DNA of 64,000 nucleotides from Ruegeria marina (GTDB lineage: Bacteria; Pseudomonadota; Alphaproteobacteria; Rhodobacterales; Rhodobacteraceae), in contig NZ_FMZV01000013.1 of NCBI RefSeq assembly GCF_900101475.1, positions 1 through 64,000 on the forward strand, given 5' to 3'. Below are positions 8,624 to 19,846 of the stretch, one piece after another. The stretch's first letter is position 1. Each line of letters starts with the position of its first letter. The notes under the pieces were generated by a model. The model was not told where the DNA came from, searched no databases, and saw nothing but the letters and a program-made list of their open reading frames with translations. The position numbers were made by a program, and so were the translations under genes.

Positions 8624-9699
8624 ATGGCCAAGATCACACTCGATAATCTGGCGCATTCCTACCTGCCCAATCCGCGCAGCGAGGATGACTTTGCGTTGAA
8701 GGAACTGAACCATGACTGGGACGATGGCGCGGCCTATGCGCTGCTGGGCTCCTCAGGCTGTGGCAAGTCCACACTTTTGAACATCATTTCGGGGCTGTTG
8801 CACCCGTCGCAGGGCCGCATCCTGTTCGACGGCAAGGACGTGACCCGCGCGCCCACCGCCGAGCGCAACATCGCGCAGGTGTTCCAGTTCCCGGTCGTCT
8901 ACGACACGATGACAGTACACGACAACCTGGCCTTCCCGCTGCGCAATCGTGGCCGGGACGAAGCCTATGTGGCGGAACGTGTTCAGGAAATCGCCCGCAT
9001 GATCGGCATGGAGGACATGCTGAAGAAAAAGGCGCGCGGACTGACAGCGGATGCCAAGCAAAAAATTTCGCTGGGCCGCGGCATGGTGCGCAAGGACGTG
9101 AACGCGCTCTTGTTTGACGAGCCGCTGACGGTGATCGACCCGCATATGAAGTGGGAGCTGCGCACCCAGCTCAAAAAGCTGCATCACGATTTCGGCCACA
9201 CCATGATTTATGTGACTCATGACCAGACCGAGGCCCTGACCTTTGCCGACAAGGTCGTGGTCATGTATGACGGGCGCGTCGTGCAGATCGGCACACCCGA
9301 AGAACTGTTCGAGCGGCCCGAGCATACTTTCGTGGGCTATTTTATCGGTTCGCCCGGTATGAACGTGATCCCGGCGCGGATCGACGGGAACAAGGCTTAT
9401 GTGAACGGCTCCTATGTGCAGCTGGCGCGGGGCTACGGGGCACTGGACGGCAAGGTGGAGATCGGCGTTCGTCCGGAATTCGCCCGCCTGTCGCAGACCG
9501 AAGGCCTTCCGGTCAAGGTGCGCCGTGTCGAAGACGTGGGTCGTCACAAGATCATCCGCGCCGAGTTCTTCGGTACCGACATCAACATCATCGCGGGTGA
9601 AGACGACCGCATCAGCGCGGACATGAACCGCGTCACCTTCGATGCCGCGCATGTCAACGTCTACGCCAACGACTGGCGCGTGCAAGGGGAGGCCGCGTA

Positions 9700-9700
<1 letters not shown>
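8624..9700 (+). CDS. glpT: Glycerol ABC transporter ATP-binding subunit GlpT
   Basis: A 358-residue ATPase, the second nucleotide-binding subunit of the glycerol importer and not the glycerol-3-phosphate antiporter that carries the same symbol in E. coli. Walker A 'GSSGCGKST' (42-50), Walker B 'ALLFDEP' (Glu166) and the switch His199 ('VTHDQTEA') are intact, but the signature motif is degenerate: where LSGGQ is expected the chain reads 'LTADAKQ' (140-146). A GlpS/GlpT heterodimer would therefore have one canonical and one degenerate ATP site. Its stop overlaps the glpP start (TAATG). Confidence 0.92.
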
Positions 9701-10569
<869 letters not shown>

Positions 10570-10572
10570 GTG

Positions 10573-11424
<852 letters not shown>

Positions 11425-11447
11425 GCCTGAAACAGGGAGAATTTCCA

Positions 11448-11720
11448 ATGGACTGGATGGCATGGACCTGGCCGACCGCGATCTTCTTCGCCGTCATCGC
11501 CACGCTGCTGATCACCTTCACGGTGCTCGCGATCAAGTTTCCGGAAACGCCCCGCACGGGCATTCTTCGGATCGAAACGACGAGAGGCGACCGGCTTTTC
11601 ATCACCCTACTGGGTTCGGCCTTCATCAATCTGGCCTGGCTCGGGATCGTCGGGGCGCATCAACCTTACGCCCTCATCGTTTGCCTTGCCTATGCCGTCA
11701 CGGTCTTCCGCTGGGTATAG
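11448..11720 (+). CDS. glpU: Small membrane protein GlpU (DUF2160-like)
   Basis: A 90-residue protein with three predicted hydrophobic stretches (about 5-27, 50-66 and 70-87) separated by a short hydrophilic link around 'FPETPRTGILRI'. It lies between permease and binding-protein genes, the position of GlpU in the rhizobial glycerol operon. Its function is not known; a structural or regulatory role in the transporter is plausible. ATG 11448 is preceded by AGGGAGA; the longer in-frame opening is inside glpQ. Confidence 0.87.
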   Translation: MDWMAWTWPTAIFFAVIATLLITFTVLAIKFPETPRTGILRIETTRGDRLFITLLGSAFINLAWLGIVGAHQPYALIVCLAYAVTVFRWV

Positions 11721-11730
11721 GCACGGGCTC

Positions 11731-11761
11731 CGTGGCCGGGACAGGAGGAGATCCGGCCACG
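11731..11761 (+). other. Intercistronic hairpin in front of glpV
   Basis: A perfect 9-bp inverted repeat, CGTGGCCGG at 11731-11739 and CCGGCCACG at 11753-11761, with a 13-base loop containing AGGAGG. No U-run follows. Such hairpins before or after binding-protein genes commonly set unequal mRNA stability or readthrough within a transport operon. Confidence 0.5.
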
Positions 11762-11807
11762 TTCAAAAATTCCTCATTCATCGGTTCAAAATGGGAGGAC
11801 AAAACCA

Positions 11808-13526
11808 ATGAACCTTAAACTCAACCTCAAATCCACCACAGCGGCGCTGCTGGTCCTCGCGGGTCCAGCCTTTGCCGACATGGATGCCGCCAGGGCGTTC
11901 CTCGACGCGGAGATCGGCGATCTGTCGTCGCTTTCCCGCGCCGAGCAGGAAGCGGAGATGCAGTTCTTTGTCGACGCGGCCAAGCCGTTCGCCGGCATGG
12001 AGATCAAGGTCGTTTCCGAGACCATCACCACGCATGAATACGAAAGCCAGGTGCTGGCGCCGGCCTTCACCGCGATCACCGGCATCAAGGTCACCCATGA
12101 CCTGATCGGCGAAGGTGACGTGGTCGAAAAGCTGCAAACCCAGATGCAGTCGGGTGAGAACATCTATGACGCCTATGTCAACGACTCCGACCTGATCGGC
12201 ACCCACTGGCGTTATCAGCAGGTGCGCAACCTGACCGACTGGATGTCCGGCGAAGGCGCGGCAGTGACCCTGCCGACACTGGATCTGGAAGATTTCATCG
12301 GCCTGAGCTTTACCACCGGTCCGGACGGTAAAGTCTACCAGATGCCGACCCAGCAATTCGCGAACCTCTACTGGTTCCGCTATGACTGGTTCAACGACCC
12401 CAAGAACCAGGAAGACTTTAAGGCGGCCTACGGCTACGACCTTGGTGTTCCGGTCAACTGGTCGGCCTATGAGGATATCGCCGAATTCTTCACCGGCCGC
12501 GACCTGTCGCACCTGGGTGTCGAAGGCGAAGTCTTTGGCAACATGGACTACGGCAAGAAAGACCCCTCGCTCGGCTGGCGTTACACCGACGCGTGGATGT
12601 CGATGGCCGGCATGGGAGACGTGGGTGAGCCCAACGGTCTGCCCGTGGACGAATGGGGAATTCGTGTGAACGAAAACTCCCAGCCCACCGGTTCCTGCGT
12701 GGCCCGTGGCGGCGCGACCAACTCGCCCGCGGCCGTCTACGCCGTGACCAAGGCCATCGAGTGGCTGAACAAGTACTCGCCGCCCGCAGCCGCCGGTATG
12801 ACCTTCTCCGAGGCCGGCCCGATCCCGGCGCAGGGCAACGTGGCCCAGCAGATGTTCTGGTACACCGCCTTCACCGCCGACACCGTGAAACCCGGCCTGC
12901 CGGTGATGAACGAGGACGGCACGCCCAAGTGGCGCATGGCGCCCAGTCCGCATGGCGTCTACTGGAAGGAAGGACAGAAGGTCGGCTATCAGGACGCAGG
13001 GTCCTGGACGCTGATGAAATCCACCCCGGTGGATCGTGCCCAGGCGGCCTGGCTCTATGCCCAGTTCGTGACGTCGAAAACCGTGGACGTGAAGAAATCC
13101 CACGTGGGCCTGACCTTCATCCGCGAGTCGACCGTGCAGCATGACAGCTTCACCGAGCGTGCGGACAAGTTGGGTGGTCTGGTGGAATTCTACCGTTCGC
13201 CCGCCCGTGTCGCATGGTCGCCCACCGGCACCAACGTCCCGGATTACCCGAAGCTGGCCCAGCTGTGGTGGCAGAACATCGGCGACGCCATGTCGGGCGC
13301 CAAGACCCCCCAGGAAGCGCTTGATGCACTCTGTGCCGATCAGGAGCGGGTTCTGGAGCGTCTGGAGCGTGCGGGCATCCAGGGTGACATTGGTCCCAAG
13401 CTGAACGAAGAGATGTCTGCCGAACACTGGTTCGCCCAGCCCGGCGCGCCTTATGCCAAGCTTGAGAACGAAGACGAAGAACCCAAGACCGTCAGCTATG
13501 ACGAGCTGATCGCGTCCTGGAAGTAA
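11808..13526 (+). CDS. glpV: Glycerol ABC transporter substrate-binding protein GlpV
   Basis: A 572-residue periplasmic binding protein, large for a CUT1-type receptor. The N-terminus is a Sec signal ('KSTTAALLVLAGPAFA' with an Ala-x-Ala cleavage region near residue 23). The mature chain has 'KVVSETITTHEYES' and 'TGIKVTHDLIGEGDV', consistent with a solute-binding fold that delivers glycerol to GlpPQ. Two hairpins flank the gene (11731-11761 and 13544-13571), consistent with higher expression of the receptor than of the membrane parts. Good ribosome binding site GGGAGGA upstream of the ATG. Confidence 0.92.
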   Translation: MNLKLNLKSTTAALLVLAGPAFADMDAARAFLDAEIGDLSSLSRAEQEAEMQFFVDAAKPFAGMEIKVVSETITTHEYESQVLAPAFTAITGIKVTHDLIGEGDVVEKLQTQMQSGENIYDAYVNDSDLIGTHWRYQQVRNLTDWMSGEGAAVTLPTLDLEDFIGLSFTTGPDGKVYQMPTQQFANLYWFRYDWFNDPKNQEDFKAAYGYDLGVPVNWSAYEDIAEFFTGRDLSHLGVEGEVFGNMDYGKKDPSLGWRYTDAWMSMAGMGDVGEPNGLPVDEWGIRVNENSQPTGSCVARGGATNSPAAVYAVTKAIEWLNKYSPPAAAGMTFSEAGPIPAQGNVAQQMFWYTAFTADTVKPGLPVMNEDGTPKWRMAPSPHGVYWKEGQKVGYQDAGSWTLMKSTPVDRAQAAWLYAQFVTSKTVDVKKSHVGLTFIRESTVQHDSFTERADKLGGLVEFYRSPARVAWSPTGTNVPDYPKLAQLWWQNIGDAMSGAKTPQEALDALCADQERVLERLERAGIQGDIGPKLNEEMSAEHWFAQPGAPYAKLENEDEEPKTVSYDELIASWK

Positions 13527-13543
13527 TCCGGGTTTCTTCCCAA

Positions 13544-13571
13544 GGAGCGAGGCGCACCAGCGCCTCGCTCC
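13544..13571 (+). terminator. Strong hairpin between glpV and glpK
   Basis: A perfect 12-bp inverted repeat, GGAGCGAGGCGC at 13544-13555 and GCGCCTCGCTCC at 13560-13571, with a 4-base loop. It starts 18 bases after glpV and lacks a U-run, so it probably acts as an attenuating or 3'-protecting structure rather than a full terminator, because glpK follows in the same direction. Confidence 0.65.
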
Positions 13572-13663
13572 ACCTTGCACAATCCCACCAAACCTCAAGC
13601 CCGAGCAGGGCGGTGTTGCCACCGCTCAAAAGTCTTGCGGCCAGTCGACAAGGTTGAGATCCC

Positions 13664-15151
13664 ATGAAGTACGTTCTTGCTGTTGATCAGGGCACGACCT
13701 CCACACGCGCGATCCTCTTTGATGAAAACCTGAGGCTGGTGGCGACGTCCCAAGATGAATTTGCCCAACACTTTCCGCGCTCCGGTTGGGTAGAGCATGC
13801 CCCGGATGACCTTTGGGCCTCTTCCGCCGGAACCTGTCGTTCCGTGATCGAGCGCGCGGGCGTGGCACCGCAGGACATTGTGTCGATCGGCATTACCAAC
13901 CAACGCGAAACCACGATCGTGTGGGACAAGGCCACGGGTCAACCGATCTACAACGCGATCGTCTGGCAGGACCGCCGTACGGCAGACTATTGCGAGGAAC
14001 TGCGCAAAGCGGGTCATGGCGAAATGTTCGCCGACCGGACGGGCCTACTTGTCGATCCCTACTTCTCGGCCACCAAGCTCAAATGGATCCTCGATCACGT
14101 CGAAGGTTCCCGCGCGCGCGCCGCCCGTGGCGAGCTTCTTTTCGGGACGGTTGACACCTACCTGATCTGGAAGCTGACCGGTGGCAAGGTTCATGCCACC
14201 GATGCGACCAATGCCGCGCGCACCATGCTCTATGATATCCGCAAGGGTCGATGGAGCAGCACTATTTGCGCGCTCTTCGACATCCCGATGCAGATGTTGC
14301 CCGAGGTCAAGGACAGCGCTTCCGACTTCGGCAGAAGCCGCGCGGACCTCTTCGGCCGCGAGATACCCATTTGCGGCGTCGCGGGCGATCAGCAAGCCGC
14401 CACACTCGGCCAGGCTTGTTTTGAGCCCGGAATGCTCAAGGCCACCTACGGTACGGGCTGTTTTGCGCTGTTGAACACGGGCGGCACGCCGGTACGGTCG
14501 AAGAACCGCCTGTTGACAACGATTGCCTACCAGTTGAACGGAACGCCGACCTATGCTCTGGAAGGGTCGATCTTCATCGCCGGAGCCGTTGTTCAGTGGC
14601 TGCGAGACGGGTTGCGCATCATTCATGAAGCCTCGGAGACGCAGCCTCTGGCCGAAAAGGCGGATCCCTCCCAGAACGTCGTTCTCGTGCCCGCCTTCAC
14701 GGGGCTCGGTGCACCTTATTGGAACCCGGAATGCCGCGGGGCCGTATTTGGCCTGACCCGGAATTCCGGTCCCAACGAACTCGCCAAGGCCGCACTGGAA
14801 AGCGTGGCCTACCAGACTCGGGATCTGCTGGATGCGATGACGTCGGATATGGGGCCAGCGGCTCAGGCCTCGGTCTTGCGGGTGGATGGGGGCATGAGCG
14901 CATCGGACTGGGCGATGCAGTTTCTGGCCGACATCATCAATGGGCCGGTTGACCGGCCGCAGATCCTGGAGACCACGGCCCTGGGGGTTGCCTGGCTCGC
15001 AGGTATGCAGGTCGGCGCGATGCCGGGGCAGGACGAGTTTGCAAGGCTCTGGGCGCTCGACCGCGAGTTCACGCCACAGATGGCACAAGCCGTCCGCGAC
15101 GAGAAATACAGCGCATGGCGCCGCGCTGTCGAGAGCACCTTGGCGTTCTGA
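13664..15151 (+). CDS. glpK: Glycerol kinase
   Basis: A 495-residue FGGY-family kinase that phosphorylates glycerol with ATP to sn-glycerol 3-phosphate in the cytoplasm, trapping it after uptake. The N-terminal '[14 protein letters not shown]' phosphate-binding motif, '[13 protein letters not shown]', '[11 protein letters not shown]', '[10 protein letters not shown]' and '[13 protein letters not shown]' are all glycerol-kinase hallmarks, and 'GALxxRVDGG'-type residues appear as '[13 protein letters not shown]'. Length is normal. It follows glpV after an intercistronic hairpin, and the next gene starts immediately after its stop codon, so it shares a transcript with the dehydrogenase. Confidence 0.96.
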   Translation: MKYVLAVDQGTTSTRAILFDENLRLVATSQDEFAQHFPRSGWVEHAPDDLWASSAGTCRSVIERAGVAPQDIVSIGITNQRETTIVWDKATGQPIYNAIVWQDRRTADYCEELRKAGHGEMFADRTGLLVDPYFSATKLKWILDHVEGSRARAARGELLFGTVDTYLIWKLTGGKVHATDATNAARTMLYDIRKGRWSSTICALFDIPMQMLPEVKDSASDFGRSRADLFGREIPICGVAGDQQAATLGQACFEPGMLKATYGTGCFALLNTGGTPVRSKNRLLTTIAYQLNGTPTYALEGSIFIAGAVVQWLRDGLRIIHEASETQPLAEKADPSQNVVLVPAFTGLGAPYWNPECRGAVFGLTRNSGPNELAKAALESVAYQTRDLLDAMTSDMGPAAQASVLRVDGGMSASDWAMQFLADIINGPVDRPQILETTALGVAWLAGMQVGAMPGQDEFARLWALDREFTPQMAQAVRDEKYSAWRRAVESTLAF

Positions 15152-16297
15152 ATGCAGACGGTCTTCCAAATCAATGTGCCGACATCCGTGCGGTTCGGCA
15201 CCGGGGCGATCCAGGCATTGAGATCGCTCTTGCCCGCTCATCCTGGCCTTGTTTTGCTCGTGCGTGGGGCCTCGGCGGAAACGTCGAAACCCGTCCGGGA
15301 CGTTTTCGAGGCGTCGGGCATCGCCTTTTGTCAGGTCCAGGCCCAGGGAGAGCCGACCATCGCATCGGTCAACGCCGCCTTCTCCGAGGTCGCGCCGAAG
15401 GATGTGTCGGCCATAGTTGCTTGTGGTGGCGGATCGGTTCTGGATACGGCCAAGGCCCTGCGGTTTTGCATCGATATCCGCTCCACATTGCCCGACGATC
15501 TGAGCGCGCTGGATGCAGAGGCGCTGAACCGCCCTTCGTCATTGCCCCTGATCGCCATTCCAACCACCGCGGGCACCGGGGCCGAGGTGACTTGCAATGC
15601 GGTGCTGGGCACCGCGACATCCAAGACCAGTATCCGCGGTCAGGGTCTTTATCCCGATGTGGCGCTTGTTGATCCCTCGGTCATGTCGTCGGCGCCGAAG
15701 CACGTCATCCTCGGCGCGGGACTTGATGCAGTCACACAAACGATAGAGGCCTATACATCCTGCAAATCCACGCCGTTCACCAACGCATTGACGGAGCCCA
15801 ACGTGCGGATTGGGCCACAAGCGCTGCGCGCTGTCGTGGAACGAGGTGACGTCGCCGGGTGGAACCGGATTGCCTGGGTCAGCCTGAGCAGCGGCCTTGC
15901 ACTGTCCAACGGAGGGTTGGGCGCGGCGCATGGTCTGGCGGCCGTACTGGGGGCGCGTCTGGGCGCACCGCATGGCCTTCTCTGCGGGCGGCTTCTGGGA
16001 CCGGTCTTGCTTAGGAACCGCGCCGGAGCAGAGCGCGGCTCTGACACGTTCCGAAAGCTCGAAGCCTGCATCGGAGCTCTGGCGGACGCCTTTCCGTCCC
16101 AAGACATGAGCGCGCCCTTGTCGGGTTTTGATGCCTGGCTGCAGACACATCAGGTTCCGCGACTGAGGGACTATGGGGCCGAAGTCTCGCGCTTTGACAC
16201 GGTTGCCGAAGCGGCAGTCTTTGCCTCGTCCAGCACAAAGAACGCCGTTCCTCTGAAAACGTCGGATTTCAGGGAAATCCTTGATGCCGCTTTTTGA
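15152..16297 (+). CDS. Iron-containing alcohol dehydrogenase-family protein
   Basis: A 381-residue group III (iron-type) alcohol dehydrogenase-like protein. The NAD(P) site is 'ACGGGSVLDTAKAL' (about 90-103), and 'PTTAGTGAEVT' (138-147) follows. Of the usual metal ligands, Asp192, His260 and His274 are present, while the second ligand is Gln196 ('DAVTQTIEAYTS') instead of His, a variation I recall from other subfamilies. The ATG directly abuts the glpK stop. The substrate is unknown; an aldehyde or ketone linked to glycerol or dihydroxyacetone metabolism is suggested only by position. Maleylacetate reductase-like assignment is possible but not supported by context. Confidence 0.82.
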   Translation: MQTVFQINVPTSVRFGTGAIQALRSLLPAHPGLVLLVRGASAETSKPVRDVFEASGIAFCQVQAQGEPTIASVNAAFSEVAPKDVSAIVACGGGSVLDTAKALRFCIDIRSTLPDDLSALDAEALNRPSSLPLIAIPTTAGTGAEVTCNAVLGTATSKTSIRGQGLYPDVALVDPSVMSSAPKHVILGAGLDAVTQTIEAYTSCKSTPFTNALTEPNVRIGPQALRAVVERGDVAGWNRIAWVSLSSGLALSNGGLGAAHGLAAVLGARLGAPHGLLCGRLLGPVLLRNRAGAERGSDTFRKLEACIGALADAFPSQDMSAPLSGFDAWLQTHQVPRLRDYGAEVSRFDTVAEAAVFASSSTKNAVPLKTSDFREILDAAF

Positions 16298-16309
16298 ACC
16301 TGGAATGCC

Positions 16310-17728
16310 ATGACACCCAACCGAACGAACACAAAAATACTCGCAACGCTGGGTCCCGCATCCCGCGACAAAGATGTCATCCGGGCACTATTCGAACGAG
16401 GGGCCAATGTCTTTCGGTTGAATATGAGCCACGGCGATCACGAAACGATTGCCAAGACCCATGCAACCATCCGCGAGATCGAGACTGAACTTGGCCGTCC
16501 CATCGGGATCCTCGCCGACCTGCAGGGCCCAAAGATCCGCTGCGGCACATTTGAAGCCGGGACATATATCCTGCAACCAGGCGACACGTTTACGTTTGAC
16601 GATAACCCTGCACCGGGGAACAGCGAACGCGTGCAGCTTCCGCATCCCGAGATCCTTGCGGCATTGAACGTGGGTTCGACAGTGCTTGTGAATGATGGAA
16701 AACTGCGGCTCGAAGTGCGCGCGTGCTCGGAGACATCGGCGACCTGCGAGGTCTTGGTCGGCGGACAAATATCGGACCGCAAGGGCGTGAACCTGCCTGA
16801 TGTTCTGTTGCCTCTGAGCGCACTCAGCGACAAGGACCGGCTCGATCTGGAATTCGTATGTGAACTGGGGATCGACTGGCTCGCCTTGTCCTTTGTACAG
16901 AAAGCCTCGGATATTGCCGAGGCAGCCTCGCTGGTGAAGGGCAGAGCACGGATCATCGCGAAAATCGAAAAGCCGCTGGCGGTCGAAAACTTCGATGCCA
17001 TCCTCGCAACGGCCGATGGAATCATGATTGCACGCGGCGATCTCGGCGTCGAGTTGCCGGTTCATCAGGTCCCGCGGGTGCAGCGGAGCCTGGTCGCCAG
17101 GGCGCGCGCTGCCGGCAAGCCAGTTGTCGTCGCAACTCAAATGCTTGAGAGCATGATTGATGCGCCGGTTCCGACCCGGGCAGAAGTCTCTGACGTTGCA
17201 ACCGCGATTTATGACGGGGCAGATGCCGTCATGCTTTCGGCGGAAACCGCCGCGGGCGCCTTCCCCCGAGAGGCGGTCAGCGTGATGTCAGCCGTCGCGC
17301 GGGAGACGGAAGCCGATCCCAAATATGCTGCGCTCATGAAGGAGCGTGAACCAGATCTCGCTGAAATAGATACGTCCCACGCCATTGCGGCTGCGGCGCG
17401 GGAAATCTCGGACCGGGCCCGGATCTCCGCGATCTGCTGCTTCACGCAGTCCGGCACGACGGCCTTTCTCGTTGCGCGCGAAAAGCCGAGCAAACCTGTT
17501 CTGGCGCTTACGCCCAGCGTACAGACCGCGCGGCAACTTTGCCTTGTCTGGGGACTGCAAAGCGTGGTCGTGCCCCAGGCTACTCGGTTCAAGGAGGCGG
17601 GACAGTTCGCCTGTGCACAATGTCTGACGCATGGCGTTGCCCGGAAAGGCGACGAAATCGTTTTCACGGCGGGCGTGCCGATTGAGGACGCCGGAACCAC
17701 CAACATTCTCCGGGTTTGGAGAGTTTGA
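16310..17728 (+). CDS. pyk: Pyruvate kinase
   Basis: A 472-residue pyruvate kinase converting phosphoenolpyruvate and ADP to pyruvate and ATP. Motifs: 'KILATLGPASRDKDVI' and 'FRLNMSHGDHE' at the N-terminus, 'IIAKIEKPLAVENFD', the metal site 'MIARGDLGVELP', 'VVVATQMLESMI' and 'DGADAVMLSAETAAGAFP'. It has the A/B/C domain layout at full length. It begins 12 bases after the dehydrogenase stop, so it belongs to the glycerol operon, giving a dedicated lower-glycolysis step. Whether another pyruvate kinase exists elsewhere in the genome cannot be seen. Confidence 0.95.
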   Translation: MTPNRTNTKILATLGPASRDKDVIRALFERGANVFRLNMSHGDHETIAKTHATIREIETELGRPIGILADLQGPKIRCGTFEAGTYILQPGDTFTFDDNPAPGNSERVQLPHPEILAALNVGSTVLVNDGKLRLEVRACSETSATCEVLVGGQISDRKGVNLPDVLLPLSALSDKDRLDLEFVCELGIDWLALSFVQKASDIAEAASLVKGRARIIAKIEKPLAVENFDAILATADGIMIARGDLGVELPVHQVPRVQRSLVARARAAGKPVVVATQMLESMIDAPVPTRAEVSDVATAIYDGADAVMLSAETAAGAFPREAVSVMSAVARETEADPKYAALMKEREPDLAEIDTSHAIAAAAREISDRARISAICCFTQSGTTAFLVAREKPSKPVLALTPSVQTARQLCLVWGLQSVVVPQATRFKEAGQFACAQCLTHGVARKGDEIVFTAGVPIEDAGTTNILRVWRV

Positions 17729-17742
17729 TTTTGCATAAGATG

Positions 17743-17752
17743 TTAGCGCTAA
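17743..17752. promoter_or_regulatory. LacI-type palindrome upstream of tpiA
   Basis: The perfect palindrome TTAGCGCTAA lies in the 108-base gap between pyk and tpiA, 84 bases before the tpiA start. A central CG flanked by AT-rich arms is the common operator form of LacI-family sugar regulators. No LacI-family gene is in this window, so the cognate regulator would be encoded elsewhere. Confidence 0.4.
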
Positions 17753-17836
17753 AGGTGGTGTGGCGACAGTATCAGTCAATGGGGCTGATCGGATTGAACG
17801 CAATCTCCTGCGCATGATCCTGAAAGGGGTAGGGAA

Positions 17837-18604
17837 ATGAACACAGTGACCTCTGATGCGCCGTTCCTCGTCATCGGAAACTGGAAGATGAACGGGTCGC
17901 GCACGCTTCTGGGCGATTTCGCTCGAGAGTTGTCAGCCCAAAGCCCGGCGGGCTGCAAACGGATCCTCTGTCTGCCCTCCGTGCTGCTGACTTCAGGTGT
18001 TGTCTCGTTGTCCGACGTTGACGTGGAGCTTGGCGCGCAAGATTGCAGCGAGGCACCATCGGGGGCACGGACGGGGGAAGTGTCCGCCGGTATGCTTGTC
18101 GAGGCCGGGGCGCGCTGGGTGATCGTCGGACACTCCGAAAGGCGAGCGGCGTTTGGGGAAACAAGCACAGCGGTGCGCGACAAAGCGCACGCCGCCGCTG
18201 CTGCCGGACTTGTTCCCATCATTTGCATCGGAGAAAGCAAGACCGATCGGGATGCGGGGCGGCACCTTGATGTCATTCTCGAGCAGCTGGAGTTGTCGAT
18301 GCCGCCGGTCGCGAATGAACTCCTGTGTGTCATCGCCTATGAACCGGTCTGGGCCATCGGAAGTGGCCAGAGCGCATCCGCGGATCAGGTTGCGGAGGCG
18401 CATGGTGTGATCGCAAACTGGCTCAATAAGAAAGATTGCCGGATACCGGTGCTGTATGGTGGTTCGGTCAAGCCGGATTCGGCGCCAGAACTTGCGCGGC
18501 TGCCACATGTGGATGGCTTTCTGGTCGGCGGTGCGTCGCTTGAGCCCGCGTCGTTTGAAGACATTGCCAAACAGGCTGCCAAGGCGCGGTTGCCGATGTC
18601 GTGA
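17837..18604 (+). CDS. tpiA: Triose-phosphate isomerase
   Basis: A 255-residue TIM-barrel enzyme interconverting dihydroxyacetone phosphate and glyceraldehyde 3-phosphate, which channels the GlpD product into central metabolism. Catalytic residues are visible: the Asn/Lys of 'GNWKMNG', His in 'VIVGHSERR', Glu in 'IAYEPVWAIGSG' and the phosphate loop 'LYGGSVKP'. It closes the glycerol gene run. The start has 'AGGGGTAGGGAAATG' in front. A LacI-type palindrome in the upstream gap suggests an additional promoter or operator for this gene alone. Confidence 0.95.
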   Translation: MNTVTSDAPFLVIGNWKMNGSRTLLGDFARELSAQSPAGCKRILCLPSVLLTSGVVSLSDVDVELGAQDCSEAPSGARTGEVSAGMLVEAGARWVIVGHSERRAAFGETSTAVRDKAHAAAAAGLVPIICIGESKTDRDAGRHLDVILEQLELSMPPVANELLCVIAYEPVWAIGSGQSASADQVAEAHGVIANWLNKKDCRIPVLYGGSVKPDSAPELARLPHVDGFLVGGASLEPASFEDIAKQAAKARLPMS

Positions 18605-18611
18605 AGGTTAA

Positions 18612-18629
18612 TCCGACATCCTGTCCGGA
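18612..18629 (+). terminator. Possible hairpin after tpiA
   Basis: Short imperfect inverted repeat, TCCGACA at 18612-18618 with TGTCCGGA at 18622-18629 (one bulged base), a few bases after the tpiA stop. The remaining gap to truB (about 220 bases) shows nothing else I can support. Confidence 0.25.
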
Positions 18630-18850
18630 AAGATATGCCACTCCGCCTATGTTGTTTGGATCAATCTTCCAAATCATCCAGAATCTCGCGGCCGTCGGTA
18701 TGAGTGTCCGCTCTCCCTTGTGCTTGGCAGTTGACCGTTACAGCAGGTTTCGGTCCTGCACCTGCGCGTATCGTCAAGCCGTTCCGCAGGTGACAAGCTG
18801 TCGTGCGGTCATCAGGGCGCACGCTGTTCGATCTCCGTAAAACAGGTGCT

Positions 18851-19768
18851 TTACCCTTCCGAAGGCGTGACAAAGACCCTCACCGGGTGCAACTCGCCCG
18901 ATTTGTAGATTCCGACGGCAACCGGGCGTCCCTGGAACGAAGCCCAGGCCTCCTCGCCGTATTCGGCGTCTCCGGGATAGACCATGCCGGGATTGCCGTT
19001 GCGCAGACGCACAACGCCTTCGGGTGTGCATTTCAGTTCGGGCAGGTCGGCCAATCCGGCTTCGAGCGGCATCAGGTATTCGTCGAGCGCGGGCGTCTTG
19101 GCCAGTGCATCGACCTGCTCGAGGCTGATGCCGTCCTCGGCTTCGAAAGGGCCGGACCAGATGCGGCGCAATTCCCTCACATGGCCGAAACACCCCAGGG
19201 CCGCGCCCAGATCACGGGCGATTGCGCGGACATATCCGCCCTTGCCGCAAGTCATTTCCAGCACCACATGATCGGCGTCTGGCCGGTCCACCAGCACCAG
19301 TTCCTCGACCCAGAGAGGGCGGGCCGCGATTTCGAAATCGGCATCTTCGCGGGCCAGTTTATAGGCGCGCTGCCCGTCGATCTTGACCGCCGAGAACTTG
19401 GGCGGGACCTGCATGATCTCGCCCAGAAAAGGCGTCAGCGCCTCCTTGATCTGTGTGTCGGTTGGTCGCAGGTCGCTTTCGGCGATCACCTCGCCTTCGG
19501 CATCGTCGGTGTTGGTTGCCTGTCCCAGCCGCACGGTAAACACATAGGCTTTCAGCGCATCGGTGATATAGGGGACAGTCTTGGTCGCCTCGCCCAGTGC
19601 GATCGCAAGGACACCGGTGGCATCTGGGTCGAGCGTACCCGCATGGCCGGCCTTGTTGGCGCCCAGAGCCCAGCGCACCTTGTTCACGACAGCGGTCGAG
19701 GTGATGCCGGCAGGCTTGTCCACCACCAGCCATCCCGAGATATCGCGTCCCTTGCGTTTGCGTGCCAT
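18851..19768 (-). CDS. truB: tRNA pseudouridine(55) synthase
   Basis: A 305-residue TruB that forms pseudouridine 55 in the T-loop of tRNAs. The motif '[20 protein letters not shown]' is at the N-terminus, and '[24 protein letters not shown]' carries the catalytic Asp. Later '[14 protein letters not shown]' is the conserved KGxYIR-type segment. On the minus strand it is downstream of rbfA, with a secreted glycosidase-like gene in between; rbfA-truB adjacency is common in bacteria. Convergent with tpiA. Confidence 0.95.
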   Translation of the reverse strand: MARKRKGRDISGWLVVDKPAGITSTAVVNKVRWALGANKAGHAGTLDPDATGVLAIALGEATKTVPYITDALKAYVFTVRLGQATNTDDAEGEVIAESDLRPTDTQIKEALTPFLGEIMQVPPKFSAVKIDGQRAYKLAREDADFEIAARPLWVEELVLVDRPDADHVVLEMTCGKGGYVRAIARDLGAALGCFGHVRELRRIWSGPFEAEDGISLEQVDALAKTPALDEYLMPLEAGLADLPELKCTPEGVVRLRNGNPGMVYPGDAEYGEEAWASFQGRPVAVGIYKSGELHPVRVFVTPSEG

Positions 19769-19846
19769 GTCGTCCTCATTCGATCCAAGGCGCGCCGGTT
19801 AGCCCATTGTCGTCAGCCTGTCAAATCGGCATGGGACACTGGCCGG

